Assembly: GCA_041645325.1 (NCBI GenBank) | Contig: JBAZQI010000003.1 | Coordinates: 1 to 56,581, forward strand | Direction: 5' to 3' | Origin: JAFCCL01 sp041645325 | GTDB taxonomy: Archaea; Iainarchaeota; Iainarchaeia; Iainarchaeales; GCA-2688035 | Length of the DNA: 56,581 nucleotides | Part shown: positions 32,041 through 40,862 of the stretch, one piece after another | Numbering within the stretch: the stretch's first letter is position 1 | Layout of the letters: every line of letters starts with the position of its first letter | Notes under the pieces: generated by a model | What the model was told of the DNA's origin: nothing | Database searches by the model: none | What the model saw: the letters and a program-made list of their open reading frames with translations, nothing else | Made by a program: the position numbers and the translations under genes

Positions 32041-32141
32041 TTTCCGAAGGAAGTTTTTCCCAAGGCTTCGAGTGCCCTGCAGGGTACGAGGCAAGAAAAG
32101 CTTTTGCTTTTCTATGTTTTCCATCGGGAAAAAAGGCTTTT
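32041..32141 (+). repeat. Copy B of the two-hairpin element, in the leader of the GT-C gene
   Basis: The 28-base block at 32041-32068 is followed by an imperfect hairpin around CCCTGCAGGG (32069-32090), then a perfect hairpin AGAAAAGC-TTTT-GCTTTTCT (32094-32113) that ends at the base before the ATG. The tail TTTTCCATCGGGAAAAAAGGCTT runs into the first codons. The upstream TATA box CTTTAAATAC (31983-31992) gives a leader of about 100 bases containing this structure. Confidence 0.55.
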
Positions 32142-33670
32142 TTGGGCAAAGCCTTGAGGCAAAAATATTTGCTGCCATAATAGTTTTGGCTCTTTTTGCA
32201 AGGATTTTTGTGCTTTTTGCATTGCCTGACACTGCCCTGACAGACAGCATGTACCATTTGTCCATTACCAAATACATCGTGGAAAATCACGCCCTGCCTT
32301 TTTATGGAATACCGGAAGCAGGCGTGGTTGGCATGCCTGTTCCGTTGTTCCATATTTTAACAGCCGGCTTTTTCGTACTTTTCCAGTTGCCTGTTACCCT
32401 TGCCTTTGCAAAAGTGTTTCCGGCCATTTTCTCTTTCCTGCAGCTGCTGCTTTCTTTTTTGATTCTCAGGAAATTGTTTCCAAAAAACTGGGTTTTTGGT
32501 TTTGCGTTTGTGGCAATCAGCCCTTTATTGGTTATCTTTGGCGCGGTCAATTATCTGGAAACCCTTGCATCGGTAACAGTGCTGTTATGCTTTTTTGTCT
32601 ACTGGTGCTATGTTGAAACAGGCCGCAAAATTTTCCTTGTGGCAATGCCGCTTGCGCTCATGCTTCTTGCAATTTCCAAGGAAAATGCCACTGTTTTGGT
32701 TCCTGTGTTTTTTGTTTTTTTCCTGTATGAAATAATCAGGAAAATGCCTTCAAAAGGCTTGGGGCGCATTGCCTGGACTGCCGGCTTTGCAATTGCCTCT
32801 GTCCTTCTTTGCTCTGCATGGTTTGCCGTGAACTTTGCGGCAACAGGCAGCCTTGGCTCGGCTTTTGCCGCCGGCGCAGGCAGCATGGCTGCTGTACTGC
32901 AGGTTCCTGTCGGCTTTGAATCAATTTTCTTTTACCCGCTTAATTTCAATTCGGGCTTTTGGTTTTTCCTGCCGCAGGGCTTTGAATCAGCGCCTTTTGG
33001 AATTTCACAGGAACTGGCTTTTGCGGCCTTTACTTTGGTGAGTTTTCCTGTCCTGATGCTGGTTTTTTTTGGCCTTGCAAAAGGCCTTCTTGCCGGGAAA
33101 GAGCCGCGTTTCAAGGCTTTTCTTTTGCTTGGACTTTGCCTTGCCGTATCACTTGGAGTATTATTTTTGAGGGGCCAAAGGTTTGTGCATGGCAGGATGC
33201 TTTTGCCTGTGCTGCCCCTGCTAGGCATCGCCTTTTCCTGCGCGTTTGCGGAAATCAAAAGCGCCAATTGGAAAAGATTTTTGGCAGCCGTCTTCATGCT
33301 TTTTGCATTGTACTCTGCGGCCTTTTCAAGCCTTTATGCAATGCATTTCAACGAGGATTACAACAGCCATGCCCCCTTATACCAATTTGTCAAAGAGCTG
33401 CCGGAAGGCAGCATTGTGGCAATCCACGCAAACAAGGTAAGGCAGATTGAGTCCATTTCAGGCAAAGAAACTGTTCCCTACCCTAAATTTGCCGGGCTTG
33501 AGCCAAACCAGCTTTATTCAAAGCTTGTTGAGCTGAATGTTACGCATTTGGCGGAAACCTGCTACAAAAACCCCTGGGACAAGGTCATTTTGGATGAGCT
33601 TGAAAGCCAGGGCCTTATAGCAATTGTTTTTTCCGACAGCTGCTCAACTTTATATGACGTGAAAAGGTGA
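32114..33670 (+). CDS. GT-C-fold membrane glycosyltransferase
   Basis: This 518-residue protein has about 11 membrane segments and fits the PMT/ArnT-like group, which uses polyprenyl-phosphate sugars on the outer face. The first extracellular loop has ALPDTALTDSMYHLSITKYIVENHALPF with the candidate catalytic Asp, and FVHGRMLLPVLPLLGIAFS lies late in the chain. A soluble C-terminal domain of about 80 residues follows. I set the start at 32114: the frame is open 33 codons further up, but those codons are the repeat element and give an Arg/Phe-rich sequence. The GT2 at 30931-31908 is a plausible donor synthase. Confidence 0.8.
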   Translation: MFSIGKKGFFGQSLEAKIFAAIIVLALFARIFVLFALPDTALTDSMYHLSITKYIVENHALPFYGIPEAGVVGMPVPLFHILTAGFFVLFQLPVTLAFAKVFPAIFSFLQLLLSFLILRKLFPKNWVFGFAFVAISPLLVIFGAVNYLETLASVTVLLCFFVYWCYVETGRKIFLVAMPLALMLLAISKENATVLVPVFFVFFLYEIIRKMPSKGLGRIAWTAGFAIASVLLCSAWFAVNFAATGSLGSAFAAGAGSMAAVLQVPVGFESIFFYPLNFNSGFWFFLPQGFESAPFGISQELAFAAFTLVSFPVLMLVFFGLAKGLLAGKEPRFKAFLLLGLCLAVSLGVLFLRGQRFVHGRMLLPVLPLLGIAFSCAFAEIKSANWKRFLAAVFMLFALYSAAFSSLYAMHFNEDYNSHAPLYQFVKELPEGSIVAIHANKVRQIESISGKETVPYPKFAGLEPNQLYSKLVELNVTHLAETCYKNPWDKVILDELESQGLIAIVFSDSCSTLYDVKR

Positions 33671-33676
33671 TTTTTT

Positions 33677-35248
33677 TTGGGAAAAGAGCTTTCTTTGATT
33701 GCAAGGGGCGCAGGGTTTTATTTTGCCGGCTTTGCCATTAGCAAGGTTTTGGCCTACATTTACAGGGTCCTGGTGGCAAGGACCCTAGGCCCTGCGGATT
33801 TCGGAATCTTTTCACTCGGCGTGGCTGTTCTTGGGATCGTGCTCGTTTTTGCCGCGCTTGGACTTTACCAGGGCATTCTTCATTTTGTGGCAGTGTACGA
33901 CAGCACAGGCGAGCCTGCAAAGGTAAGGGGAACAATCCTTTTTGGATTGAAGTTGCAGCTTGTTTCTTCCATTATTTTTGCGCTGGCAATGTTTTTGTCA
34001 GCGGATTTTGTCGCGGTTTATTTTTTCCACGAGCCCTCAGCCGCGCTCGTCATAAAGATTCTTTCCGTTGCCCTGCCGTTTTACGTGCTCACATCCAATT
34101 TGATGATTCTTGCACAGGCTTTCAAAAAAATCGAGTACAAGATTCTTTTAAGGAACGTGATTGAGAACATTATAAAGATTGCCATTACCGCCGCACTCAT
34201 TTTCTTCGGCTTCGGCCTGTTCGGCATAACAGCAGGCCTTGCCCTGAGCATTACCGCGACTTTCTTCATTTCGCTTTACCTTGTTCACAAAAAGGTTTTT
34301 CCGCTGTTCAAGCGCGGCGAAAAGCCGGTGTATTCCGCCAGGCAGATTTTTTCCTACAGCTGGCCGCTCCTGGCCGTGGGCTTTTTCAGTTTATTGCTTT
34401 CCTCCACAGACACGATAATGCTCGGCAATCTTTCTGAAGCCTATGATGTGGGCATTTATAACGTCGCACAGCCCACAGCAAACCTGCTTCTTATAGCGTC
34501 TTTCGCTTTCGGGTCCTTGTTTTTGCCGGTCATTACAGGGCTTTGGGCGCAGAAAAAAGTGGCGGAGTTTGCCACGACCTTTAAGGTTGTCACAAGATGG
34601 ACTGTTGCAACCGCTTTTCCCTGCCTGCTTTTTACCCTGCTGTTTGCCTCGGAAATCCTCGGCGTCATGTTTGGCAATGTTTATGCGGAGGGCGCAGGCG
34701 CCCTGATGATTTTGTCCCTGGGTGTCTTTTCAATGTCTTTGGGCGGTTCAACCTCCTCAATTCTCGAAAGCATCAGGAAAACAAAGCTGGTTTTCCTGAA
34801 TTCTGTTTTCTGCGGCCTGCTTAATGTCGCATTAAACGCATGGCTTATCCCGGTTTTTCAGCCAAGCGGAGACGCAATAATCGGCGCCGCTATCGGAACC
34901 GCGATTTCTTATTCATTGTGGAACCTGCTCGCCCTTGCAGAGGTTTACGCCCTGATAAAGATTCACCCCTATAACAGGGCATACATTTCGCCTATTGTTG
35001 CGTCCTTTATTTCCATTGCGGTGTTTTTTGCGCTTAAAGCCGCAATTCCCCCAATCCAGTCCTTTTCTTTCCCGATAAACTTTGTGGCATTGTCCGCCTT
35101 CGGCTGCTTTTTCCTCGCATTATACGGCCTTCTTTTTGTTGTGCTGCGCGGAATCCAGGCCGAAGACCTTGCTGTGTTAAAGAGCCTTGAAAACAAAACC
35201 GGGTTCAGGGTGAAGTTTGCAAGGGATTTCGTAAAAAGGTTCAGTTGA
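33677..35248 (+). CDS. Polysaccharide flippase (MOP superfamily)
   Basis: A 523-residue transporter with about 14 hydrophobic segments. It begins GKELSLIARGAGFYFAGFAISKVLAYIYRVLVARTLGPADFGIFSLGVAVLG, the Wzx/RfbX-type start, and has YQGILHFVAVY, ALAFKKIEY-like AQAFKKIEYKILLRNVI and LLLSSTDTIMLGNLSEAYDVGIYNVAQP. The TTG start at 33677 is six bases after the GT-C stop, so the two are co-transcribed. It probably flips the lipid-linked glycan that the GT-C enzyme extends. Confidence 0.86.
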   Translation: MGKELSLIARGAGFYFAGFAISKVLAYIYRVLVARTLGPADFGIFSLGVAVLGIVLVFAALGLYQGILHFVAVYDSTGEPAKVRGTILFGLKLQLVSSIIFALAMFLSADFVAVYFFHEPSAALVIKILSVALPFYVLTSNLMILAQAFKKIEYKILLRNVIENIIKIAITAALIFFGFGLFGITAGLALSITATFFISLYLVHKKVFPLFKRGEKPVYSARQIFSYSWPLLAVGFFSLLLSSTDTIMLGNLSEAYDVGIYNVAQPTANLLLIASFAFGSLFLPVITGLWAQKKVAEFATTFKVVTRWTVATAFPCLLFTLLFASEILGVMFGNVYAEGAGALMILSLGVFSMSLGGSTSSILESIRKTKLVFLNSVFCGLLNVALNAWLIPVFQPSGDAIIGAAIGTAISYSLWNLLALAEVYALIKIHPYNRAYISPIVASFISIAVFFALKAAIPPIQSFSFPINFVALSAFGCFFLALYGLLFVVLRGIQAEDLAVLKSLENKTGFRVKFARDFVKRFS

Positions 35249-35306
35249 TTTGCCGGCCAAAATCAGGGAAGCGGTTTTTTTGTCTGGCCAAGCATCAAAT
35301 CTTAGT

Positions 35307-36338
35307 TTAAATAATCCCTGCTTCCTTCAAAAGCAGCCTGAGTTCCTCCCTGCTGAGGGCCTTTGCATTTTTTGAATCAATGTTGCAGGTTTTGCCATAC
35401 TGGCTCTCTGTCTTTTTTTCCTGAATTGTGCCGACAAGGTCGGGCAAAGAATGAATCTTGAACATCAGCTCCTCTTCCTCCATGTTGCCGCATTCGTCCT
35501 GCGTCATCAATTCCTCAAACAGCTTTTCTCCGCAGCGCCTTCCGATTATTTTCCGCTTAATCTGCTCTGGCTTGAATCCATATGCCGGTGCAAGCTCTTC
35601 AATCATCACTTCCGCAAGGTCCTCAATCCTCATCACCGGCATTTTAAGGATATAAATGTCCCCGGCTTTTGCCTCGGTCGTTGCCTTCAGCACAAGGTCA
35701 ACTGCCTTCGAAATGCTCATGACAAAGCGCGTCATGTCAGTATCGGTTATGGTTACAGGGCCGCCTGCCTTTATCTGCTTCTTCATCAGCGGGATGACAG
35801 AGCCGTTGGAGTCAAGCACGTTTCCAAACCGGACACAGGAAAACACGGTCCTCTTTTTGCCCTTGTAGCTGTTTGCATTAATCGTCAGCCTTTCAGCAAG
35901 CAGCTTGGTTGCGCCCATGACATTCACGGGATTTACCGCCTTGTCAGTGCTGATTGTAATCATCTTTTCCACTTCTGCGTGCAAAGCAGCCTCAATCACG
36001 TTCTGCGTGCCGAAAACATTTGTCTTCGCCGCCTCAAAGGGATTGTATTCGCACAATGGCACATGCTTCAAAGCGGCTGCGTGGAAGATGATATCAATGT
36101 CTTCCACAGCCATCATCATTCTTTCCCTGTCCCTGATGTCGCCAATCAGAAACCCCACGTTCATGGGGGAGCCGAGCTCGTGCTTTAGCTCAAACTGCCT
36201 GTTTTCGTTTATATCAAGGCTTCTTACGCTTTTTGGCCTGAACTTGAGGATGCTTCTCAGGATTTCGCTTCCGATTGAACCGGCGCCTCCTGTAATCAGG
36301 ACCTTCTTTCCCTCAAAAAAGTTTTTGCGTGAAGCCAT
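35307..36338 (-). CDS. UDP-GlcNAc 4,6-dehydratase (PseB/FlaA1/CapD type)
   Basis: The 343-residue soluble SDR has KVLITGGAGSIGSEILRSIL, FHAAALKHVPLCEYNPFEAAKTNVFGTQNVIEAA, the type-specific STDKAVNPVNVMGATKLLAER (Asp-Lys in place of the usual catalytic Tyr pair), RFGNVLDSNGSVIPL and DTDMTRFVMSI. It makes the 4-keto-6-deoxy-HexNAc intermediate, the first step towards pseudaminic acid or bacillosamine. It is last in an operon that also encodes an aminotransferase, an acyltransferase, a hydrolase, a synthase and a cytidylyltransferase of a nonulosonic acid path. Archaeal proteins of this type have not all been assayed, so epimerisation at C5 is not certain. Confidence 0.85.
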   Translation of the reverse strand: MASRKNFFEGKKVLITGGAGSIGSEILRSILKFRPKSVRSLDINENRQFELKHELGSPMNVGFLIGDIRDRERMMMAVEDIDIIFHAAALKHVPLCEYNPFEAAKTNVFGTQNVIEAALHAEVEKMITISTDKAVNPVNVMGATKLLAERLTINANSYKGKKRTVFSCVRFGNVLDSNGSVIPLMKKQIKAGGPVTITDTDMTRFVMSISKAVDLVLKATTEAKAGDIYILKMPVMRIEDLAEVMIEELAPAYGFKPEQIKRKIIGRRCGEKLFEELMTQDECGNMEEEELMFKIHSLPDLVGTIQEKKTESQYGKTCNIDSKNAKALSREELRLLLKEAGII

Positions 36339-36344
36339 GCTAAT

Positions 36345-37475
36345 CTAGCTCTCCCTGAAAAAACTTTTAATACTATCCACTACAAAATCAATCTCTTTTT
36401 CCTTAATTCCTGGCCAAAAAGGGAGGGAAAGCGCCCTTTTCGACAGCCGCTCTGTAACAGGCAGCATTCCTTCTCCTGTTCCAAGCCTTCTTCTGTACAC
36501 TGCTTTCAAGTGCACCGGCCAAAAGTAAACCTTTGACATAATGCCCTGCTTTGCCAGGTGCTGCTGCAGGGAATCCCTGCTTTTTTCTTCCACAAAAACC
36601 GGGTACATCTGGTAGACCGGCCTGCTTGCCGGCAATTCCTTAAGCGTTTCAATTTTCTCAACCTCTGAAAGGGCTTTGGCGTAGTAAGCAGCCGCCTTGG
36701 CCCTCATTTCAATCATCTTCTCTGCTTTTGCAAGCTGGCTATTGGCAAGGGCAGCCAAGGCGCTGGGCATCCTGTAATTGTATCCAATCTCTGCATAGTC
36801 CTCCTGCCCTGTGCTTGAAAAGTAATCCTCGCTGCTCCTGCCGTGTGACCTTAAAAGCTTCAGCTTGCCGGCAAGCTCTTTGTCATCCGTTACAATCGCC
36901 CCGCCTTCACCCGCAGCAACAAGCTTGTTCTGGCAAAAGCTGTACATGCCGGCTTTTCCAAAACAACCCGCCATTTTTCCGCCAATCCTCGCGCCCAGCG
37001 ATTCCGCCGCGTCCTCCACCAATGCAATGCCTTTCTCTTCGGCTATCTCCGCAAGCCGTTCAATGTCCCTTGCCGCAAAGCCTGCATAATGGGTCGGCAG
37101 AATCGCGGCTGTTTTTCCGGTTATCCTTTTTTCCACGTCATTTGCTTCCAGTGCACAGGTATCGGCTTCGATATCGGCAAACACAGGCTTGCCGCCGGCC
37201 AGCAGCACAGCATTAACGCTTGAAATAAACGTAAAACTCGGCACAATCACTTCTTTGCCATTTACGCCCAACGCAAGAAGCGCGGCATGCAATGCGCTTG
37301 TCCCGCTGTTGAAGGCAACAGCATGGTTCCTGCCGCAATACTCCTTCAGGCTTTCTTCAAAGCAGGCTATCTCAGGCCCCTCCGCCCAAAAGCTTCCCCT
37401 GCTTATGACTGAGCCAACGGCCTTGAGGTCGGCCTTGTCCCAGCTGATTCTGAACAGAGGAATTTTCCAGTCCAA
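36345..37475 (-). CDS. DegT/DnrJ/EryC1-family sugar aminotransferase (PseC-like)
   Basis: This 376-residue PLP enzyme aminates keto-sugars. Visible are GPEIACFEESLKEYCGRNHAVAFNSGTSALHAALLALG, IVPSFTFISSVNAVLLAGGKPVFADIE, ILPTHYAGFAA, LVEDAAESLGARI and the PLP-lysine segment MYSFCQNKLVAAGEGGAIVTDD, then YNYRMPSALAALANSQL. By position it should convert the dehydratase product to a 4-amino sugar. It begins at TTG 37475, five bases after the upstream stop, with no in-frame ATG before the conserved N-terminus. Confidence 0.86.
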   Translation of the reverse strand: MDWKIPLFRISWDKADLKAVGSVISRGSFWAEGPEIACFEESLKEYCGRNHAVAFNSGTSALHAALLALGVNGKEVIVPSFTFISSVNAVLLAGGKPVFADIEADTCALEANDVEKRITGKTAAILPTHYAGFAARDIERLAEIAEEKGIALVEDAAESLGARIGGKMAGCFGKAGMYSFCQNKLVAAGEGGAIVTDDKELAGKLKLLRSHGRSSEDYFSSTGQEDYAEIGYNYRMPSALAALANSQLAKAEKMIEMRAKAAAYYAKALSEVEKIETLKELPASRPVYQMYPVFVEEKSRDSLQQHLAKQGIMSKVYFWPVHLKAVYRRRLGTGEGMLPVTERLSKRALSLPFWPGIKEKEIDFVVDSIKSFFRES

Positions 37476-37480
37476 TCAAA

Positions 37481-37885
37481 TCACTTCTCCAGCTTTTTCA
37501 CAACCCTTGCAGGGATTCCAAACGCGACCACGCCAGCCGGCACATCCTTGTTCACAAAACTGTGCACCCCTATTACGCTGTTTTTCCCGATTGTCACGCC
37601 TGGCATTATCACAGTGTGGCTTCCGACCCTGCAGCCCTCTTCCAGCACAACCTTTCCTTTCTTGCCGTCAATTGTTGACTCGCTGTAAATGCTGCAATGT
37701 GACCCGATTTGCACGTTGTCGCCGATTTCAACGCCGTGCTTTGCATGGATATAAGTAAAAGCTCCGATGTCTGTCCTGTTCCCAAGCTTCAAACCCTCTT
37801 TGTGCTGAACCATCCAATTGTACTTTGTCAGCTTCCCTTCCTCAATTTTTGGGAATTCCCATTCTTTGAATCTTTCTCCGACCAT
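37481..37885 (-). CDS. Left-handed beta-helix acyltransferase
   Basis: The 134 residues contain hexapeptide repeats typical of the LbH acyltransferase fold (IGAFTYIHAKHGVEIGDNVQIGSHCSIY, VGSHTVIMPGVTIGKNSVIGVHSFV) and end in the family segment VPAGVVAFGIPARVV. It would acetylate an amino or hydroxyl group with acetyl-CoA. In this operon it is the candidate for the PseH step, N-acetylating the 4-amino sugar, although campylobacter PseH is a GNAT. A GGTGAG site precedes the ATG. Confidence 0.8.
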   Translation of the reverse strand: MVGERFKEWEFPKIEEGKLTKYNWMVQHKEGLKLGNRTDIGAFTYIHAKHGVEIGDNVQIGSHCSIYSESTIDGKKGKVVLEEGCRVGSHTVIMPGVTIGKNSVIGVHSFVNKDVPAGVVAFGIPARVVKKLEK

Positions 37886-37898
37886 TTTCTCACCTTGC

Positions 37899-39707
37899 CT
37901 AAATGTCTTCCGCTAGTTTTTCAATAATATGCTTTGCCCTTTCAAGGCCTTTTCCGTCCACAAAAAGCCTGCCATTCCTGCCCAAACTTTTTCTCAGTTC
38001 AAAGTTTGCCGCAAGCTTTTCAACGGCTTTTGAAATTTGCCCTGTGCTTGTTTCTTTAAACAATCCCAGATTGATAACGGCTTTTGCTTTTTCAAAAGCG
38101 TTTGCAATTCCAAGCTGGTGGCCGTAAACGCTTTCAGCCGCTGCCACAACGGTTGGAACGCCCAAAGAACAGAGCTCGTACAAGGAAATTCCTGCAGCAG
38201 AAACAGCCATGTCCGATTCCTGCATCAGTTCAAACATTTTTTGCACAGGAATGTTTTTTTCTATTCGCACTTCTTTGGAGCTTGCCTTGGCCAATTCCCT
38301 CAGCTCTTTTTCGTTGGCATAAATCGGCCCGATAACCGCCGTGGCCTTAAAATTTCCAGGCACTTTGCCCAATGCCTTTACAACCGATGCCGTTGCATTT
38401 TCCTTGTCTGCTCCGCCCATTGTGACAAGAACTTTTTTGACATTTTCAGAAATCAACACCCTGTCTGCTCCGGCAAACTGTTTTGCAAGAATGATATATT
38501 TTGGCCCACTAAAATAAGATGTTTTGCCATTGCTTTCCTCTTCATTGTTTTTTTTAGGGAAAACGTTTGCGTTAATCACTGCGTCAGCGCCGTCCAATTG
38601 CAATGCTTTTGGATAGTTGGCTATTACAACTGTTCTTTTTGCTATCTTTGACACCCCTTTGATAAATCGATCGTTCAAAATCTTGTATTCCACAATAAAC
38701 AGGATGTTATTTTCTTTTGCAAAGCTTTCAAGCAACTGGCAGCTTCCCCTTATTTCTGAATCCAGGCCTTTCCATGCAGGATGCACCACAACATTGTACC
38801 CTCTTTTTTTAATCAGTTCAACGCCTTGCTTATTGTCTTCTGTAATAAAGGCTATCGCATATTTTTCCTTCAGCGAATCCGCAAGGTTAAGGCTTCTGGT
38901 AATGCATCCAATGCCAATTTTTGGATTGCTGTCTGCCCTTATCACAATCATTGTTTTCCTCATTTTTTTCACAGCCTCTTCTATATGCCGGTTGATGCCC
39001 GCAATTTCCGGGTGCCGGTCCAGGAAGTAGATTGCTTCTTCTGAGGAAATAATCCTGTCTGGCCTGTACAATTCCTTAAAAACAGCCCTGACCATGGCAA
39101 GGTCTTCTTTTGTGTCAACAGTCAGCTTTATCTCCGGCCTGACCAGCCCTTTCGGCGCACTTACCTCTTCCACCTTGAATAAAGGCCTGTATCTCCTGAT
39201 GAACAGCGTTACGTGCTCTTTTTCGTCCGCCTGCTTTGTGTTCTCAGCAACCTTTTTCAATGCGTTTGTTGAAACAATTTCAACCCCTGTTCCAAGCGCA
39301 TAACCGTTTTTTACTCCGGTAATGCTGTTGTTAAAGGTGTAATCTGCTTTCTTTTCCAAATGCCTTTTAATCGCCTTTTCCATCCCTTCTACCGAAATAA
39401 GCGGCTGGTCTGCCCCAACCCTTGCAATGACATCAACGTTAAATTTTTCCGCAGCTCCAAGAAACCTTTCCAAAACGTTTTCTTCACTTCCGGCAAAGCT
39501 TTTCACGCCATTTTTTTCCGCAATCTCTTTTAAGCAACGGTTTTCTTCCTTGTCCGGAACTGCAATAATCACCTGATTAATCGCATTGCATGCCTTCAGC
39601 CTTGCTATAACCTGCTCCAGCATGGTCTTGTCTTCGATTTTTTCAAGAACCTTGTTTTTCAGGCGGGTGCTTCCAACCCTTGCCTGCACAATCGCAGCAA
39701 CCTTCAT
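37899..39707 (-). CDS. Cytidylyltransferase / PseG-like fusion for nonulosonic acid synthesis
   Basis: Residues 1-245 of 602 are a SpsF/PseF-type CMP-sugar transferase: VAAIVQARVGSTRLKNKVLEKI, VIIAVPDKEEN and ARVGADQPLIS. Residues 252-602 are PseG-like GT-B fold: IVIRADSNPKIGIGCITRSLNLADSL, KKVLVTMGGADKENATASVVKAL and AVSAAGISLYELCSLGVPTVV. PseG removes UDP from the diacetamido sugar; PseF adds CMP to the finished acid. The family GxGH motif, whose His is catalytic in PseG, reads GIGC here (Cys268, codon 38904-38906). The Asp-rich 'DHY' and 'DD' segments are also changed (VEYKILN, VIANYPK). Hydrolase activity is therefore doubtful or altered. Confidence 0.82.
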   Translation of the reverse strand: MKVAAIVQARVGSTRLKNKVLEKIEDKTMLEQVIARLKACNAINQVIIAVPDKEENRCLKEIAEKNGVKSFAGSEENVLERFLGAAEKFNVDVIARVGADQPLISVEGMEKAIKRHLEKKADYTFNNSITGVKNGYALGTGVEIVSTNALKKVAENTKQADEKEHVTLFIRRYRPLFKVEEVSAPKGLVRPEIKLTVDTKEDLAMVRAVFKELYRPDRIISSEEAIYFLDRHPEIAGINRHIEEAVKKMRKTMIVIRADSNPKIGIGCITRSLNLADSLKEKYAIAFITEDNKQGVELIKKRGYNVVVHPAWKGLDSEIRGSCQLLESFAKENNILFIVEYKILNDRFIKGVSKIAKRTVVIANYPKALQLDGADAVINANVFPKKNNEEESNGKTSYFSGPKYIILAKQFAGADRVLISENVKKVLVTMGGADKENATASVVKALGKVPGNFKATAVIGPIYANEKELRELAKASSKEVRIEKNIPVQKMFELMQESDMAVSAAGISLYELCSLGVPTVVAAAESVYGHQLGIANAFEKAKAVINLGLFKETSTGQISKAVEKLAANFELRKSLGRNGRLFVDGKGLERAKHIIEKLAEDI

Positions 39708-39714
39708 AGAAAAT

Positions 39715-40764
39715 TTACTCCAAGTCTTCCAAAGAAATCAGTTCGTCTTCTTTTATGCCTTTTTTTGCCTTTTTTCCAACAACCTCAGGCAATCGCTTGC
39801 TTGGCAGGCCAGTTCCCGGCCTTTTGATTGCAAGCATTTTTTCCTGCAAAACCGTGCCTTTTGCTATGTCCTGGTTTGCTGTAATGCTTCTCCTCATGGC
39901 CTTTTTGAGCTCTTCCTCGCCATTCGTCGGCTTCTTTTCCCCTGTTCCCAAAGCCTTTTCCGCAAGCCTTATATCTTCCACTATTTTCTTCAATTCTTCC
40001 GGGTTTGCCGATGCCTTGTGGTCAAATCCCCACATATCCTTGTCCAGGGTAAAATGCTTTTCAAACAGCTTTGCCCCGGCTGCAACCGCAACCGGCGCGA
40101 TGAATGTGCCGGCGCTGTGGTCGCTGAAGCCGGCAGGAACGCCAAACTCTTTTTCCATCGCCTCAATCGCCCTCAGGTTGCTTTCCTCCACTTTTGCAGG
40201 ATACTGTGCCAGGCAGTGGAGCAATGCAATTTCTTTTGCGCCGTTTTGTTTCAGAACATTTACTGCCTCTTTTACTTCCTTCAAGTCGCTCATTCCTGTT
40301 GACAGGATTAGCGGCTTGCCTGTCTTGGCAAACCTTCTGAGCAAAGGAATGTTTGTGATGTCGCAGGAAGCAATTTTTAATGCCTTGACCCCGATGCTTT
40401 CCAAGAATTCAATGCTTTCGGCATCGCATGCCGATGCAAAAAGCGTTATGCCTTTTTTCTTTGCATAATCAAAGGCTTCCCTGCACATCTCCTGCGTAAA
40501 CTCAACCTTTTTGATTGCGTCAAATACCGAGCTGTCTTCTCCTCCTTCCAGCCTGATGTGCTGCCCTTCTACGACCTTTTTTGACAAAAGCTTGCCTGTC
40601 TTAAACATCTGGAATTTTACCGAGTCAGCGCCTGCTTCCACTGCAACGTCAATAAGCCGTTTTGCCAAATCAAGCCTGCCATTGTGGTTAATGCCTGCTT
40701 CTGCTATCACATAGCACGGCTGCCCCTGCCCTATTTCCCTGCTTCCAATCCTGATATTTTGCAT
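39715..40764 (-). CDS. Nonulosonic acid synthase (NeuB/PseI family)
   Basis: The 349-residue enzyme condenses PEP with a 6-carbon amino sugar. The barrel has YVIAEAGINHNGRLDLAKRLIDVAVEAGADSVKFQMF, FASACDAESIEFLESIGVKALKIASCDITN, LILSTGMSDLKEV, IALLHCLAQYPA, GFSDHSAGT and EKHFTLDKDMWGFDHKASANPEE. A C-terminal SAF (antifreeze-like) domain follows from RRSITANQDIAKGT. It heads the operon behind a TATA box at 40826-40833. Pseudaminate versus legionaminate or sialate cannot be settled by eye; the PseB- and PseG-type partners favour a Pse-like sugar. Confidence 0.9.
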   Translation of the reverse strand: MQNIRIGSREIGQGQPCYVIAEAGINHNGRLDLAKRLIDVAVEAGADSVKFQMFKTGKLLSKKVVEGQHIRLEGGEDSSVFDAIKKVEFTQEMCREAFDYAKKKGITLFASACDAESIEFLESIGVKALKIASCDITNIPLLRRFAKTGKPLILSTGMSDLKEVKEAVNVLKQNGAKEIALLHCLAQYPAKVEESNLRAIEAMEKEFGVPAGFSDHSAGTFIAPVAVAAGAKLFEKHFTLDKDMWGFDHKASANPEELKKIVEDIRLAEKALGTGEKKPTNGEEELKKAMRRSITANQDIAKGTVLQEKMLAIKRPGTGLPSKRLPEVVGKKAKKGIKEDELISLEDLE

Positions 40765-40825
40765 AGTTTCCCCTAAATGATTTTCCGAAAAGAAAAGCTG
40801 TCTCTTATTTATCTGCCTCTTTTTA

Positions 40826-40833
40826 GTTTAAAA
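40826..40833 (-). promoter_or_regulatory. TATA box of the nonulosonic acid operon
   Basis: TTTTAAAC on the minus strand lies about 60 bases before the synthase ATG in the only sizeable gap (98 bases) of this gene run. It makes the five genes 39715-40764 to 35307-36338 a separate transcription unit. Confidence 0.45.
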
Positions 40834-40862
40834 TGCGCTTGGTTCAATTGTCGAATCTGGCT

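Noticed and set aside
32015..32113. N-terminal extension of the GT-C protein by 33 codons
   Set aside because: The codons lie in the repeated hairpin element and encode an Arg/Phe-rich sequence; the ATG at 32114 gives a normal short lead before the first membrane helix.
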